Assembly: GCA_052258065.1 (NCBI GenBank)
Contig: JBQQPY010000002.1
Location: 558,001-622,000 of the forward strand
Origin: JBQQPY01 sp052258065
GTDB lineage: Bacteria > Pseudomonadota > Gammaproteobacteria > Enterobacterales > Enterobacteriaceae
Reading direction: 5' to 3'
DNA: 64,000 nucleotides
The notes beneath the pieces were generated by a model. It was not told the origin of the DNA, made no database searches, and was given only the letters and a program-made list of their open reading frames with translations. Shown in pieces: positions 41,886-52,659 of the stretch (position 1 is its first letter; each line of letters begins with the position of its first letter). Position numbers and translations under genes: made by a program.

Positions 41886-42735
41886 TATTCGCTCTTCAGG
41901 CAAGTAAAGCGTTATAGAATCTCTGAAATGACTGTCTTTAAATGGAAAAGACGAGATGCTGTTTAAGAGCATAGCCCATATTCGCTATCTTTTGAAGATG
42001 ATGCTATTGCCCGCTCAGAAAGCAGTTGCCGGTTCTCTGCAGAAGACGCCTTTCTTCTACCGAGCAATCTGTTAACTGTCGTATATGAATTCTTAAACCC
42101 CGCTATATCTTGATTTATTCTAGTTTGCTGTTTGCCCAAGCATGGATTAAGGAGCCGTGCGCAACTAAAGGAGAAAACTCTAACACTAAAGCACAAATCG
42201 TTTAAAAGCTATAAGCTTAGTTACCTGCATGTTGATGAAAACTATTTTCCATAAATGCTAAATGCAACCTAACGACGTTATCTTGCGTCAGTATAGATTG
42301 AGTAAATTGATGGATCTTATTCGTCTTTAGAAAGCAAGGAGCATAGCTGAGGTACGAAGTTTCTAGCGTAATCTTAGTTGAGCATATCCCATTGTTATTC
42401 ATTGAAAACTTATAGACAAGGGCAAGTAATTTATAAATCGTTTTTTTGATCTGCGAACATACTCAGCTATCGGAAAACATGAATTCGACCGTTTATCTAA
42501 AAAAAATGAATATAGAACAACGTCTTAGACTACTGATTCACCAATAAATTAATAGCATGGTCGAGCAATCTGGTCAAGAGCCTAAGAACATACTGCATTG
42601 ATATGCATGACTCTACAGCTAGAAATTGCCCTAATAAGTATTAGGTAGTAAGGCTCTATTGCGTTTTATGAAATAAAGTAAAAAATTAATCTTAAATTAT
42701 TCCATATTGCCATCTGGGATGTAGTGCATAAGCAC
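41886..42735 (+). mobile_element. IS481 relic
   Basis: Broken frames read RYRISEMTVFKWKRRDAV (helix-turn-helix), then the AIDRATR region near 42290 and the right end AACTCTATTGCG...AAATTATTC near 42700. Confidence 0.7.
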
Positions 42736-42769
42736 CTAATACATCGCAACGGGAGATGCTTAAATAAGA

Positions 42770-43315
42770 TTGCGCCAGAAACATCGTGTCTTAGCCTCAG
42801 TCGAGACTTGATTCAGACGAATAAAAACCCATTAATTCGCTCTATCTATACCCACGAAAAATAATGTCGTAAGGTTTCATTTGGCATTTTTTGGAAGATA
42901 TGTTACATCAACATGCAGATAACTGGGCTCCATAGCTTTTAAACGCTTTGTGCTTTGATTTTGGTGATTTCTCCTTTATGTCAACGCAATCGCCCTAGTC
43001 CATGCCTGCTATAAACAGCGATTCAGCTTAGATTTAGATATGGCAGCTTTCAAGCATGCGCGTATGGTTGCTAAAAACTTGTCCACTTAGATAAGAAGCG
43101 ATTTCCGCAGGAAACGATCACTGCTTTTGCAGCGGGCAACAGCGTCATCTGCAAACGATAGCGAATATAGCTATGGTTTTCAAAACTACCTCTTTTGCTA
43201 TTTAGAAAATGTTAATTCAAAAACACCATAACGCTTAGGCAAATACGCACTCGTTGCTTGGCATGAATAAGACTGTGCGTCAAGAGTCTGTATAATAATC
43301 TAGGATAAAACCACC
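42770..43315 (-). mobile_element. IS481 relic, N-terminal half
   Basis: Reverse copy facing the previous one. It contains the YLHVDVTYLPKM-region codons near 42890, the helix-turn-helix near 43190-43260 and the left end GAGTCTGTATAATAATC at about 43285. It abuts the stop codon side of the adhesin gene. Confidence 0.65.
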
Positions 43316-43325
43316 CAACAATACC

Positions 43326-44805
43326 CTACCATGCAAGGTTACAGGATACGTTGTATATGAGATTGTTGCCACCGGAATAGGCTAGACCGACTTTAACAGT
43401 TGCTTTATCAGTAATACGATAACCTGAACCAAGCGCAATAGCTTGAGATGATTCATAGCCACCGATGCCTGCTGTAATGTTAACTTTACGGATAGAGTAG
43501 GGCTGGAAAAGACCGGTTAATGCAGCTGAAGCTGCTAGGCCACGCTCAACTTTAGTATTTATTTTAAATAATTGATACTGAACGCTGTTAAGACGCAACC
43601 TTTCTTTCTGCAGGAAAGAATCTAGGGACTTAACTGTGTTATGCACTCGATTTAGCTGAGCTATATTAGCGATATCATTATCGCCGAGACCCTCAGACAC
43701 GCCGCTTATTACTCTGTTGCCTTGATTACCTGCAACTGAAAGAGTAGTTCCTTGAAGGGTCTTACCGATATGTATCGCACCATCATCGTCTTGATAGATA
43801 TCTGTAAGCACATGAGCTGTATTATTTTGGATTTTTTCAAACATTAATCGAGATTCTTTTTGATAATTTTCGGCGTAATCTGCTGACTCTATTAATCCTT
43901 TTTTGTTGGAATTTATTTCTTTTAGTGTATTACTAGCTTCATCTTTTAACTCATTTATTTCTTTTTTATAGGCCTCTATGCTCTCTGATTGTAATTTTTC
44001 GGCTTGATTTTTAATGATACTCTTTGCCTGGAAAAGGTTCACAGCGTCAGTGTCTTCGGTAGCAGGAGCAACATTAGTCATTTGAGACACTTTCATTACA
44101 TGATGCTTATCCAAAAGCTCATCTGGATAGAGACCACCAACAGAGAGCTCGATAATTTTATATCTAGCTAGCTTAAAAATCTGAAAACTTTTTGGTAATG
44201 CATTTATAGTTTTTTCTATATATTCACGACTATATTTTCTATCTGACATTGCATAACTGCCTAACGCTGTTGAATTCACTACACTCGCATTAGCAGCATA
44301 ACCTAATGCAGTAGTATCTCTTCTAGAAGCAATTGCAGCATTACCTAATGTATAGGAAGATTTCGCTAGGCCATGTTCCACAATATCTTTCGCAATTGCT
44401 GCGTGAGGCAAGATGATTAACGTGATAATTATAGAATATAATAATCCTATTTTTTTAGAGGGAAAAGCAACTTTATTCAGAATATTTTTATATTTACTAA
44501 TTTTCCTTGAAAAAACATTCTCATCTAAATATATGCTATTTTTTGAACCATTTAATAATACACTATTTCTGTTAATTTTATCTATGCTGTTTATTCGTGT
44601 TTTAGTGTTAAGAATTTTTATATTTTTTACTATTTTTAACTAAAGACACTTTAGATAAAAAATCAGAGGTTACTTTAATTTCCTTATTATATATAAAGTC
44701 TAGAGCTATATATATTCTCTTGAAAGAATAGGCTTTCAAGAAAAAGAATAAATCAGCAGAGGATAAAAAAGACAATAAGTTATGTCTTGATTCTATTCTG
44801 TTCAT
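43326..44805 (-). CDS. YadA-like trimeric autotransporter adhesin, frameshifted
   Basis: Surface adhesin of the type Vc secretion family. From the N-terminus of the composite: ATG at 44805 with a strong AAGGA site, 65 codons to a stop at 44608. In the +1 frame the coding continues without any ATG, GTG or TTG ahead of the hydrophobic signal core (LLYSIIITLIILPHAAIA). Then come YadA head repeats (TTALGYAANAS, STALGSYAMS), a coiled-coil stalk, the neck-type motif NRVISGVSEGLGDNDIANIA, and a four-strand membrane anchor ending in Trp (RGLAASAALTGLF...). Loss of one A in the A6 tract at 44623-44628 joins both parts (about 490 residues). It is richer in A and T than the housekeeping genes. Either a young pseudogene or expressed by slippage. 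Confidence 0.75.
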
Positions 44806-44879
44806 AATGTTTCCTTTTTGTTAAAAATTTGTTTTATCGTTCATGCAAAAAAGAAAGTAATTTGCATAAGTTAAAATAT

Positions 44880-45180
44880 TACTTGAATATGCATCGCATC
44901 TTGTGCAGTAAAGCTTGATCTGCAGTGAAAATAAACAATTTTCAAGTAGATGAATACTCCTCTAAAGAGTGTCAAAATATAATACCTGGAACTTACCATA
45001 CAATTCATGGCTAACATACTCCTTGTTCTCTAGCAGAATTTCAGTATGGATTTAACTAAAATTATGACTCAAGAGCACTAATACTGTGCTTCTTGATGGC
45101 AGTAGGGGAAGCACTTACAATACCATACAGCTTGCTAAGACAGGCCAAGAAAAGCGCTTAATTAAAAGTTATTCACTAAT
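44880..45180 (+). repeat. IS1595-derived short element
   Basis: TTTTCAAGTAGATGAATACT at about 44938 is the family start of the MNTLL block. TYHTIHG and later pieces follow in broken frames, up to the AATACCATACAGCTTGCTAA end. Confidence 0.65.
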
Positions 45181-45289
45181 GCAAAAGAGAAGTAAAATAA
45201 ATTATATTGACTGTTAATAGCGATTCTTTATTGATAATAAAACTTTGTTTACTATAAAAATAAAATGGTTTTAAATAATTTAAATTATA

Positions 45290-45615
45290 TTTTGTATTAA
45301 TATTTCATAAACCACTATGAAGCCTCAGTAGGCAGTACTGATTAAGCCGTCATTCTGAACCCAAATTAAGAAAAAACATAAAATCAGTGAAAATTAAAAA
45401 CAAATAAAATCAATTAGTTATACTAAACTAAAGCTATTTAATTATAATTAAATGATGACTTCACTTTTTACTCAAAATTAGAATTATTATAGCTTAACTC
45501 AGGACCTTGCAGTTAATTAAAAAATTAACTAAAATATGATGAAATACATAAATATTAAGATCCTACTTTCTCATTTCACAAAATAGTCTAACCATCTACA
45601 TCATTCTGCATCTAA
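45290..45615 (+). repeat. IS481 end fragment and AT-rich CCGTCATT element
   Basis: 45290-45340 is an IS481 right end in reverse. At 45345 the AT-rich family starts with its clearest left end, CCGTCATTCTGAACC followed by CAAATTAAG. It runs to AATAGTCTAACCATCTACAT near 45605, where a type B relic begins. Confidence 0.6.
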
Positions 45616-46790
45616 ATTAGCCTTTAATCACATATTAAATTAAAGATACTTAAGCTTGATACGAGCATTTTCGGCACTAAAATACTAATCAATCTTAGCG
45701 TTTATCTGGTCGCGTCATGTTCGCCAAGCGATAACTTTACTTTTTAATGTATTCATCTTGTCAAGGCAATAATTCAGGCATTGGCCGATTATTATATGAA
45801 ACTCAATTTTTATCATGTTTAGCGAACTCCTATGTTTAGCTGCATGAACAAATTGAAAATGCCCTAACACAGTCTTGTTCTGATCCAGCAAGAAACCTCG
45901 GCATAACAAACCTGTATTATGGATGTTGAGATTACTCATGATAAGCACAATTTGGTGCACGTAAAGATATTACGTTGAGATTTCCTTAAGAAAGTAAGCC
46001 TAATCGCTCCTGGTTTTATGCTCAGTTACTTTGGTTAACCGATGCCCGTTAACGGTTTGCTGCCTATGAAGACATTTCACACTCTCAAGCGGTTTGTGTT
46101 TGCAGTCCTTGCAAGCATGTTTTCCAAACCTCAACAGCAGTGCTACGCGTGCCTGTCCAATCAATTGACGAGGGGCCTTGTCCATGCAAACCAGCACATA
46201 TATCGGGTCATAAGACTGACGATACACGTCTAGCACATCACCCATATCTGGAATGAATTCAGTATTGGCTTCTGGAGATATAACCCAGCCGATCTACGTT
46301 GACGATTTTAGTTCTTTTTTGGCTTCTTCTTTATTACGTAAGATTGTTTTGAAGTATTAAATTTCTACAGCTTTATTAACAAGGAGTTACAAGGTTTACT
46401 TCCCTCGTTCCTCTGTCAGCTCCTGCAGATTAACGTAATTAAATCTGCTTCTACATCACGATCTACACTGCGGTCATGCATCTGTTTGCTCAGTTTACGG
46501 CTCAGGACTGCCTCAAGCCATTCTTTAAAATGAATGCTTAACTCGCTCGATCTTGCAAGCATCTATTTTTAAAATCTTAGCTAACGGCTCGCCATTCAGT
46601 CACTTTACACATTCAATTTATGTATCGCAATTCAATAACATCAATATATTCACTACGTTCTGTGCGATATTCTTATCCTTTCTGATTAACGCTTTCAATT
46701 GAATTTTTTCCTAAATAATGTGTTTTCATTTCTCTATTTTTTAATATTTCTTCAGCTCTGGCAACAGATACTGTAACTGCTACGTGTTAA
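45616..46790 (-). mobile_element. IS630-type B relic, nearly full length
   Basis: Minus-strand frames: MGDVLDVYRQSYDPIYVLVC followed by MDKAPRQLIGQARV (46245 downwards), then KVTEHKTRSD, and in the last third LNIHNTGLL and FHIIIGQCLNYCLD (family LNTHSAG, ELNVLIGQCLNR). The catalytic DE of VVCMDE reads DK. Confidence 0.8.
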
Positions 46791-47843
46791 GACATGAGAG
46801 AAAGACATAAAATTAGTAAAAAACTAAAAAAATAAAATTAATGAGTTATAAGTAAACAAGGCTGATTATTTGTTAAATACAAAAAATTAGCACTATTTTT
46901 AAAAAACTTGGGTTTTATTTTGTACCAATATTTAATAGATCGCAATAGAGTGTTACTACCCAATACTGATAGAGGCAATGCCTGCTTGTAAGGCCAGACA
47001 TATCGGTACAGATTGATCTAAAGCGCTTTACCGGAATAGAAGTGGCGGCTTTGAAATACATTTTCTATACGCTGATTCAATTGTTCGATCAATACCGTTT
47101 GCTTGTGTCTACATTATCGGGGAGGCTAAGATGGCAATCTATATCATATCAAAGCTCTGCACATAAGCAGTCAAATCAATTTTCTTAGATATCTGAGTAT
47201 TTTACAGATATAAAAAAGATCTGTAAATTCTTCAGAATTGTTTCTAAGTGCCCGATAAAAGTGATAGAACACGTTCGACTAAGATCATGCAAGAAACGTC
47301 ATGCACTAGTCTCCGTCTTCGCTTTTTAGATAAAAATACCTATAAAAGGCTATCTCGTGAGGTTTCATTTAATATTTTTAGAAGATATTTCACATCAATA
47401 TGCAGGCAACCAGGCTTATGGCTTTTAAGCACCCTGTCTTTTTTAGAGTTTGCTGCTTCATATCAGGTAAACCTCGTATATGCAAACAACGAGTGAGGAC
47501 AGATCAAGATACGGTGGGGTTATAACAGCTCGTCCAATGCAAGAAGAGCGTCTTCCACAGGGAAATAGCCACTGGTTCCTGATCGGGCGCAGCGTTGTCT
47601 GAAAGCGTTAAGTAATATCAGTAATCCTGAACATTATCTCGTTTTGCCATTTAGAAACGGTCTATTTAGAGATGCGATAAACGCTTAGCCAAAGTAGATA
47701 TTAGAGCGTTTCTTGCTTAAGGAGCCGCTCTGCTTTTATGGGTACGGAGTTTAATTATTATTATATTTTATCCTCAACCTTAGCTTTAAGGAGCTATTTT
47801 TCTATGAATAGGACCGTGCAAGAGAGTCTATATAATAATCTTG
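46791..47843 (-). mobile_element. AT-rich fragment and full-length IS481 relic
   Basis: 46791-46880 is a short AT-rich family piece. 46890-47843 is a reverse IS481 from its right end (CGCAATAGAGTGTTACTACC) to its left end (GAGTCTATATAATAATC). It passes the AIDRATR block near 47270-47300 and the helix-turn-helix near 47650-47700. Confidence 0.7.
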
Positions 47844-47877
47844 AATCAGGCTTATTTAAAAATAAATAAGCCTGATT
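47844..47877 (-). terminator. Perfect 14-bp inverted repeat behind hemL
   Basis: AATCAGGCTTATTT (47844-47857) and AAATAAGCCTGATT (47864-47877) form a long hairpin with a 6-nt loop, 65 nt after the hemL stop. On the minus strand it is not followed by a strong T run, but the stem itself is stable. Confidence 0.5.
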
Positions 47878-47941
47878 TCCTTCCAAGACATAAAATATGA
47901 GCAGAGGAAAATCGCGTCAGCCTAGCCTGCGCGGCAGGCCG

Positions 47942-49222
47942 TTACAGTTTGGCAAAACTCTGTGCGGCGGCCTGCAGCGTGTAGCTAATCTCAGCGTCTC
48001 CGTGCGCTAGAGACATAAAGCCAGCTTCATACGCCGACGGTGCAAGATAGATCCCTGCCGCCAGCATAGCATGGAAGAACCGCTTGAAGCGCTCCACATC
48101 GCACTTCTGTACGTCTCGGAAGCAGGTGACGCTCGGCAAATCGGTGAGAAACAGGCCGAACATGCCGCCGACTCGGTTAACCACTAGCGGCACGCCTGCT
48201 GACTTCGCCGCTGACAGCAGCCCCTGTGCCAGACGCTCTGTCTTCTGCGTTAACTGCTGATATACGCTAGGCCGGACGAGTTCGCGCAGGCAAGCGTAGC
48301 CGGCCGCCATGGCAACTGGATTGCCCGATAGGGTGCCTGCCTGATAGATGGGCCCCGTCGGCGCTAGCGCTGCCATCACCTTTCTGCAACCGCCAAAAGC
48401 GCCAACAGGCATGCCGCCGCCGATGATTTTGCCTAGACATGTTAAATCCGGTTTCACATCGTAATAAGCCTGCGCCCCGCCAAGAGCCACCCGGAAGCCG
48501 GTTATGACCTCATCCATAATTAACAGCGCACCAAACTCATCGCAGAGCGCCCGCAGACCGGATAAAAATCCAGGCAGCGGCGGAACACAGTTCATATTCC
48601 CCGCCACCGGTTCGACGATAATGCAAGCGATATCGCGAGGATAAAGCGTGAACGCTTTCCGTACCGATTGCAAATCGTTATAACTGCAGCTGAGAGTATA
48701 TTTTGTGTAATCGACCGGGATACCGGGAGAGCTGGACTGCCTCAGAGTGAGCACGCCAGATCCGGCCTTGACCAGCAGCCCATCCGCGTGACCGTGATAG
48801 CAACCCTCAAATTTAATCACTCTATCGCGGCCGGTATGGCCACGCGCGAGCCGGATGGCACTCATAGCAGCTTCAGTGCCCGAGTTGACCATGCGCACGC
48901 TCTCAATGGACGGCATGAGCTCGCTCAGTAAGCGCGCCATTTTTACTTCGATTTCAGTAGGTGCACCAAAGCTCAGGCCACGCTGTACAGCATCCAGTGC
49001 GGCCCGGCAGACGGCCGGATGGTTGTGACCCAGCACAATGGCGCCCCAAGAGCCAAGATAGTCAATATAGCTATTACCGTCGGCGTCGGTCATGCGAGCG
49101 CCGTCTGCGCTGGCGATAAAGAGTGGCGTGCCGCCAACGCCATTGAATGCGCGCACCGGTGAGTTTACCCCGCCAGGGATAAGCCGCCGCGCCTCGACGT
49201 ACAAACTTGCGGAATGATTCAT
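47942..49222 (-). CDS. hemL: Glutamate-1-semialdehyde 2,1-aminomutase
   Basis: Moves the amino group of glutamate-1-semialdehyde to give 5-aminolevulinate, the C5 route to haem. 426 residues, the E. coli length. The PLP-binding Lys265 lies in CLGKIIGGGMPVGAFGG, with NSGTEAAMSAIRLAR and MDEVITGFR also diagnostic. TAGGAG ribosome site 7 nt before the ATG. Intact. The haem it feeds would serve the cytochrome bo3 oxidase encoded further along, whose haem O synthase is broken. Confidence 0.97.
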   Translation of the reverse strand: MNHSASLYVEARRLIPGGVNSPVRAFNGVGGTPLFIASADGARMTDADGNSYIDYLGSWGAIVLGHNHPAVCRAALDAVQRGLSFGAPTEIEVKMARLLSELMPSIESVRMVNSGTEAAMSAIRLARGHTGRDRVIKFEGCYHGHADGLLVKAGSGVLTLRQSSSPGIPVDYTKYTLSCSYNDLQSVRKAFTLYPRDIACIIVEPVAGNMNCVPPLPGFLSGLRALCDEFGALLIMDEVITGFRVALGGAQAYYDVKPDLTCLGKIIGGGMPVGAFGGCRKVMAALAPTGPIYQAGTLSGNPVAMAAGYACLRELVRPSVYQQLTQKTERLAQGLLSAAKSAGVPLVVNRVGGMFGLFLTDLPSVTCFRDVQKCDVERFKRFFHAMLAAGIYLAPSAYEAGFMSLAHGDAEISYTLQAAAQSFAKL

Positions 49223-49444
49223 TGATCAGCTCCTAAATAACAAAATAAAAAGAGTTATTAGCAAGTTTTTGTATGCCGATGAGGCTAACTTCAGTTCTGA
49301 TGTTTTCTGAATCTGTTCTTTATTATTCTTAAATGGGACGTTGTTTACTAAACAGTATAGCAGATTAAATCTTCTTAATAGGTTATAGCTTTTCTAAATA
49401 GAAAAGAGTAGCTTAAATTATATTACAATTGTACAGTTCAAATA
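49223..49444. other. Upstream region of hemL
   Basis: AT-rich, with the hemL ribosome site at its left edge. No recognised gene. Confidence 0.35.
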
Positions 49445-49632
49445 ATGTAGTAGGAACCGCGCTATTGAATCTTATTCTGTTGCCGCTACGATTTCTATCC
49501 TTAGGTGCTTTAATATAACATCGCCAATATCCATCTGTATAGTTTTCTTTGGCAAATGACCATTACGGATGACGGAATAACGCTCGTAATCAAGGAGGCG
49601 TTCAGCATATTGTTGCAGCCTGATTTCAAGCG
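49445..49632 (-). mobile_element. IS256-type transposase fragment
   Basis: Minus-strand frame reads LQQYAERLLDYERYSVIRNG then HLPKKTIQMDIGDV and, one frame over, DRNRSGNRIRFNSA. This is the N-terminal VRNGYLPERTIQTGIGDV..KVPKVRDRSG region of IS256-family transposases. Only copy in the window. Confidence 0.6.
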
Positions 49633-49964
49633 TATATCAGCTGCTTGGCATCATTATTACGAATGCATTTATGAAAATAATAAAAAATTATATCTAGTTA
49701 CAGCAATGCTCGTAAGGTAAACTTTTTCATGGTGTATTGTTTCAATCATCTATGAAATTAATCAGCAGACTATGCTGCCCTCTCTGCTCCTAAACCAGAA
49801 GCGAGCACCATTCAATTAAACTTAACTGTCATAAAAAACTAGCATAGTTTTAGAGTTTATTTTGTACTAAAAACGCCATCACTCAAACTATTGCATTAAT
49901 TTACCATAAAAATTACTACAATTTTTTATTACAGCTGGGTGTAGAGCTAAATAGATAAAAATCG
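49633..49964. other. AT-rich spacer without recognised content
   Basis: I see no gene and no clear repeat here. Confidence 0.4.
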
Positions 49965-50330
49965 CTTAAGCTGAGTAAAATACTCATGATGATTAGGCTC
50001 TATAGTCAAACAACTATAAAATCTAGAGCAGCGCTTCAGAGTGCAAAGTATTTAGAGCTATGAGCCCAGTCATCTGCATGTTGATGGAAAATTGCTTCCA
50101 GAAATGTCAAAAAGACCCAACAATATTATCTTTTTGGGTATAGCAAGAGCGACTCAATGATTTTTATCCGCCTCTAAAAGCCAAGATTGAGGATAATAGC
50201 CGACATTTTTGCGTGATCTTGATCAAGCATATCCCGTGACGCTTTATCGGATACTTATAGACAATAGCAAAAGATTTGCAGGTTGTATTTTTAGCCTGCG
50301 CAGGCGCTTAGGCACCATTACAGTCACTTT
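49965..50330 (+). mobile_element. IS481 relic with internal deletion
   Basis: Starts with the TGATGATTAGGCTCTATAG head and jumps to YEPSHLHVDGKLLPEMSK in broken frames, then to the TAGCAAAAGATTTGCAGG (DNGKEFT) region. It leads straight into a second copy. Confidence 0.65.
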
Positions 50331-51206
50331 CAAACAAGAAAGAAGCCCAAATTTACTTTGGCTAATTTTTATCGCATCTCTAAATTCACCGTTTCTAAAT
50401 GACAAAACGCAATAGTCTTAAGGATTATAGCCATATTCCCGATCGTTACAGACCAGGCTATCGCCCACGAAGCCGTCACTGTTTCACTACGGAAGACGCT
50501 GCTAATGGCCGATCTGATGACGGGCATACGCAAATTCTTGAACCCGCCGATACATCGATCTAGCCCGACTCGCTTTTATGCAAGACATGAATGAAGCATA
50601 CAGCACTACCACTAAAGCATAAAACGTTTAAAAGCTATGAGCCTAATTGCCTGCATATTGATACGCAATCTCTTCTATAAATGATAAATAAAACCTTATA
50701 ACGTTATCTTTTAATAAGTATATATAGATCGAGCGACTCAATGATCTTATCTATCTTTACAAAGACAGGATCGCAATTAATATATAACGTTTCTTGTGTA
50801 TTATCCCTAGTCGAGAATAGCCCGTGGCCATTTATCGGGCACTGAGAGACAACAGCAAAGAATTTACAGATCCTCTTTTTGGCCCGAAAAGGCTCAGGCG
50901 CCAGGAAACATGAATTAAACAGCTTATCTGCAGGGTATGGTAATAAAACGCCGTCTTAGCTCATTGCTAAGCCAATAAAGAAACAGTATAGTCAAGCGAT
51001 ATAGTGGGCATATAGAAGATGTTTTGCAAAGCGAGAATTTTCGTTCTCGCAGAGAACTTCAGATTCTATTGTGCCGACGTATCTAGATCTACAACCAGGC
51101 ATTGCCTTGAACAGTATTAGGTAGTAAAGCTCTCCACGGTTTATAAAAAATAAAATCTTAAACCTAAATTTCTCAAAAACAACTATACTACCTTCCGGGG
51201 TGTAAG
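50331..51206 (+). mobile_element. IS481 relic ending at kdsA
   Basis: A second copy in the same orientation, from the ANFYRISKFTVSK helix-turn-helix at about 50355 to the right end AACTATACTACCTTCCGGGG at about 51181-51200. The right end matches 39845-39870 and stops 4-10 nt before the kdsA ATG. Confidence 0.7.
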
Positions 51207-51209
51207 AGA

Positions 51210-52082
51210 ATGAAAAAGTTAGTAGTCAATATTGGCCAGATTCAGATGGCCAATGATCTTTCTTTCGTGCTGTTCGGGGGCATGAATGTGTTAGAGTCGC
51301 GTGATCTGGCGATGCATATCTGCGAACACTACGTCAGAGTAACAGAAAAACTAGGCATTCCCTACGTCTTTAAGGCGTCATTTGATAAAGCTAATCGGTC
51401 ATCAATTCATTCTTATCGGGGACCAGGCTTGGAAGAGGGCATGAAGATCTTCACCGAACTGAAATCGCAGTTTAGCGTGAAAATAGTAACAGATGTGCAC
51501 GAAGCCAGCCAAGTACAAAGCGTATCGGAAGTAGTTGATATTATCCAGCTACCGGCATTTTTGGGTCGCCAGACTGATCTAGTCGAAGCCATGGCACGCA
51601 CCGGTGCGGTGATCAACGTGAAAAAACCGCAGTTTATCAGCCCAGGACAGGTCGGTAATATCGTCGACAAGTTTCGTAAAGCCGGTAACGATCGGGTCAT
51701 CTTATGCGATCGCGGCAGCAATTTCGGCTATGATAATCTAGTGGTAGACATTCTGGGCTTTAACGTTATGAAGAAGGTCTCTGGCGGTTGCCCGGTGATT
51801 TTAGACGTTACTCACGCTCTGCAGAACCGCGATCCGTTCAGCGCAGTTTCCGGCGGACGGCGCGCGCAGGTTAGCGAACTCGCACGCGCTGGTATAGCGG
51901 TTGGTATCGCCGGCCTGTTCATTGAAGCACATCCGGATCCGAAGAATGCGAAATGTGATGGCCCCTCAGCCTTACCGCTGGCTAAGCTTGAGCCGTTCTT
52001 GCGCCAGATTAAAGCAATTGATGAGCTGGTAAAATCCTTTCCAGAACTTGATACTGGCCACTTGTTACAGCCCGGACGGTAG
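51210..52082 (+). CDS. kdsA: 3-deoxy-D-manno-octulosonate-8-phosphate synthase
   Basis: Condenses arabinose 5-phosphate with phosphoenolpyruvate, the first committed step to Kdo of lipid A-core. 290 residues against 284; the N-terminus MKKLVVNIGQIQMANDLSFVLF aligns from residue 1. Conserved FKASFDKANRSS, QLPAFLGRQTDLV, VNVKKPQF-type block and ASGGRRAQ-type block are present. Upstream sequence is an IS481 end, so the native promoter and ribosome site are gone. TATACT at 51184-51189 lies in the IS end, and an AAGAGA just before the ATG is the only ribosome-site candidate. prfA-prmC-kdsA neighbours of enterics are absent. Confidence 0.95.
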   Translation: MKKLVVNIGQIQMANDLSFVLFGGMNVLESRDLAMHICEHYVRVTEKLGIPYVFKASFDKANRSSIHSYRGPGLEEGMKIFTELKSQFSVKIVTDVHEASQVQSVSEVVDIIQLPAFLGRQTDLVEAMARTGAVINVKKPQFISPGQVGNIVDKFRKAGNDRVILCDRGSNFGYDNLVVDILGFNVMKKVSGGCPVILDVTHALQNRDPFSAVSGGRRAQVSELARAGIAVGIAGLFIEAHPDPKNAKCDGPSALPLAKLEPFLRQIKAIDELVKSFPELDTGHLLQPGR

Positions 52083-52114
52083 TATGGTAGTTTTTAACTA
52101 ATTGAGGTTTTATT

Positions 52115-52135
52115 GTTTATTAATGTTTAATAAAC
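52115..52135 (+). terminator. AT-only hairpin behind kdsA
   Basis: GTTTATTAA/TTAATAAAC with a 3-nt loop, 32 nt after the stop. No GC pairs beyond the base of the stem, so weak. Confidence 0.3.
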
Positions 52136-52164
52136 TGCAATCGAGCTTTATTTCTATTTTATCC

Positions 52165-52650
52165 CGGATTATTATACAGACCCTCCTTGCACACACAGGC
52201 TTACCTATAGAAAGATGTCTGCTTATTAACGATATGATTAATAGTAAAATACTATAATGATTATGCTTTATCATCAGGCAACTGCAACACATCAAATCAG
52301 AGGGGCTTTTCAGGCAAACAACGAGCCAGTATCTACTTTAGCTAAGCGTTATAATATCTCTATACTTAACGTTTCCAAATAGCAAAATAGTATTGAAGAT
52401 CATAAACATATTCTTTATTTCTTCAGATAACGCTGTCACTCGCTCAGTAGACAGTAACCGTTTCCTTGCGGAAAACTCCTTTTCCCAATAGACGCTTAGC
52501 TGATGGTTGTACATGAATTCTTGAACCCCTGTATCTTGATCTGGCCCGAATCGCTGTTTATGCAGGCATAGATTGAATGCGTTTGCATGGTGTTAAGGAG
52601 AGAGCCCCAACACTAAAACACAAAGCATTTAAATCTATGAGTCTAGCGCC
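52165..52650 (+). mobile_element. IS481 relic, N-terminal half
   Basis: Left end GATTATTATACAGACCCTCC, then AKRYNISILNVSK (helix-turn-helix) and the ARSLRRHG-like region, ending after KHKAFKSMSL near 52645. Confidence 0.7.
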
Positions 52651-52659
52651 TTAACACGT

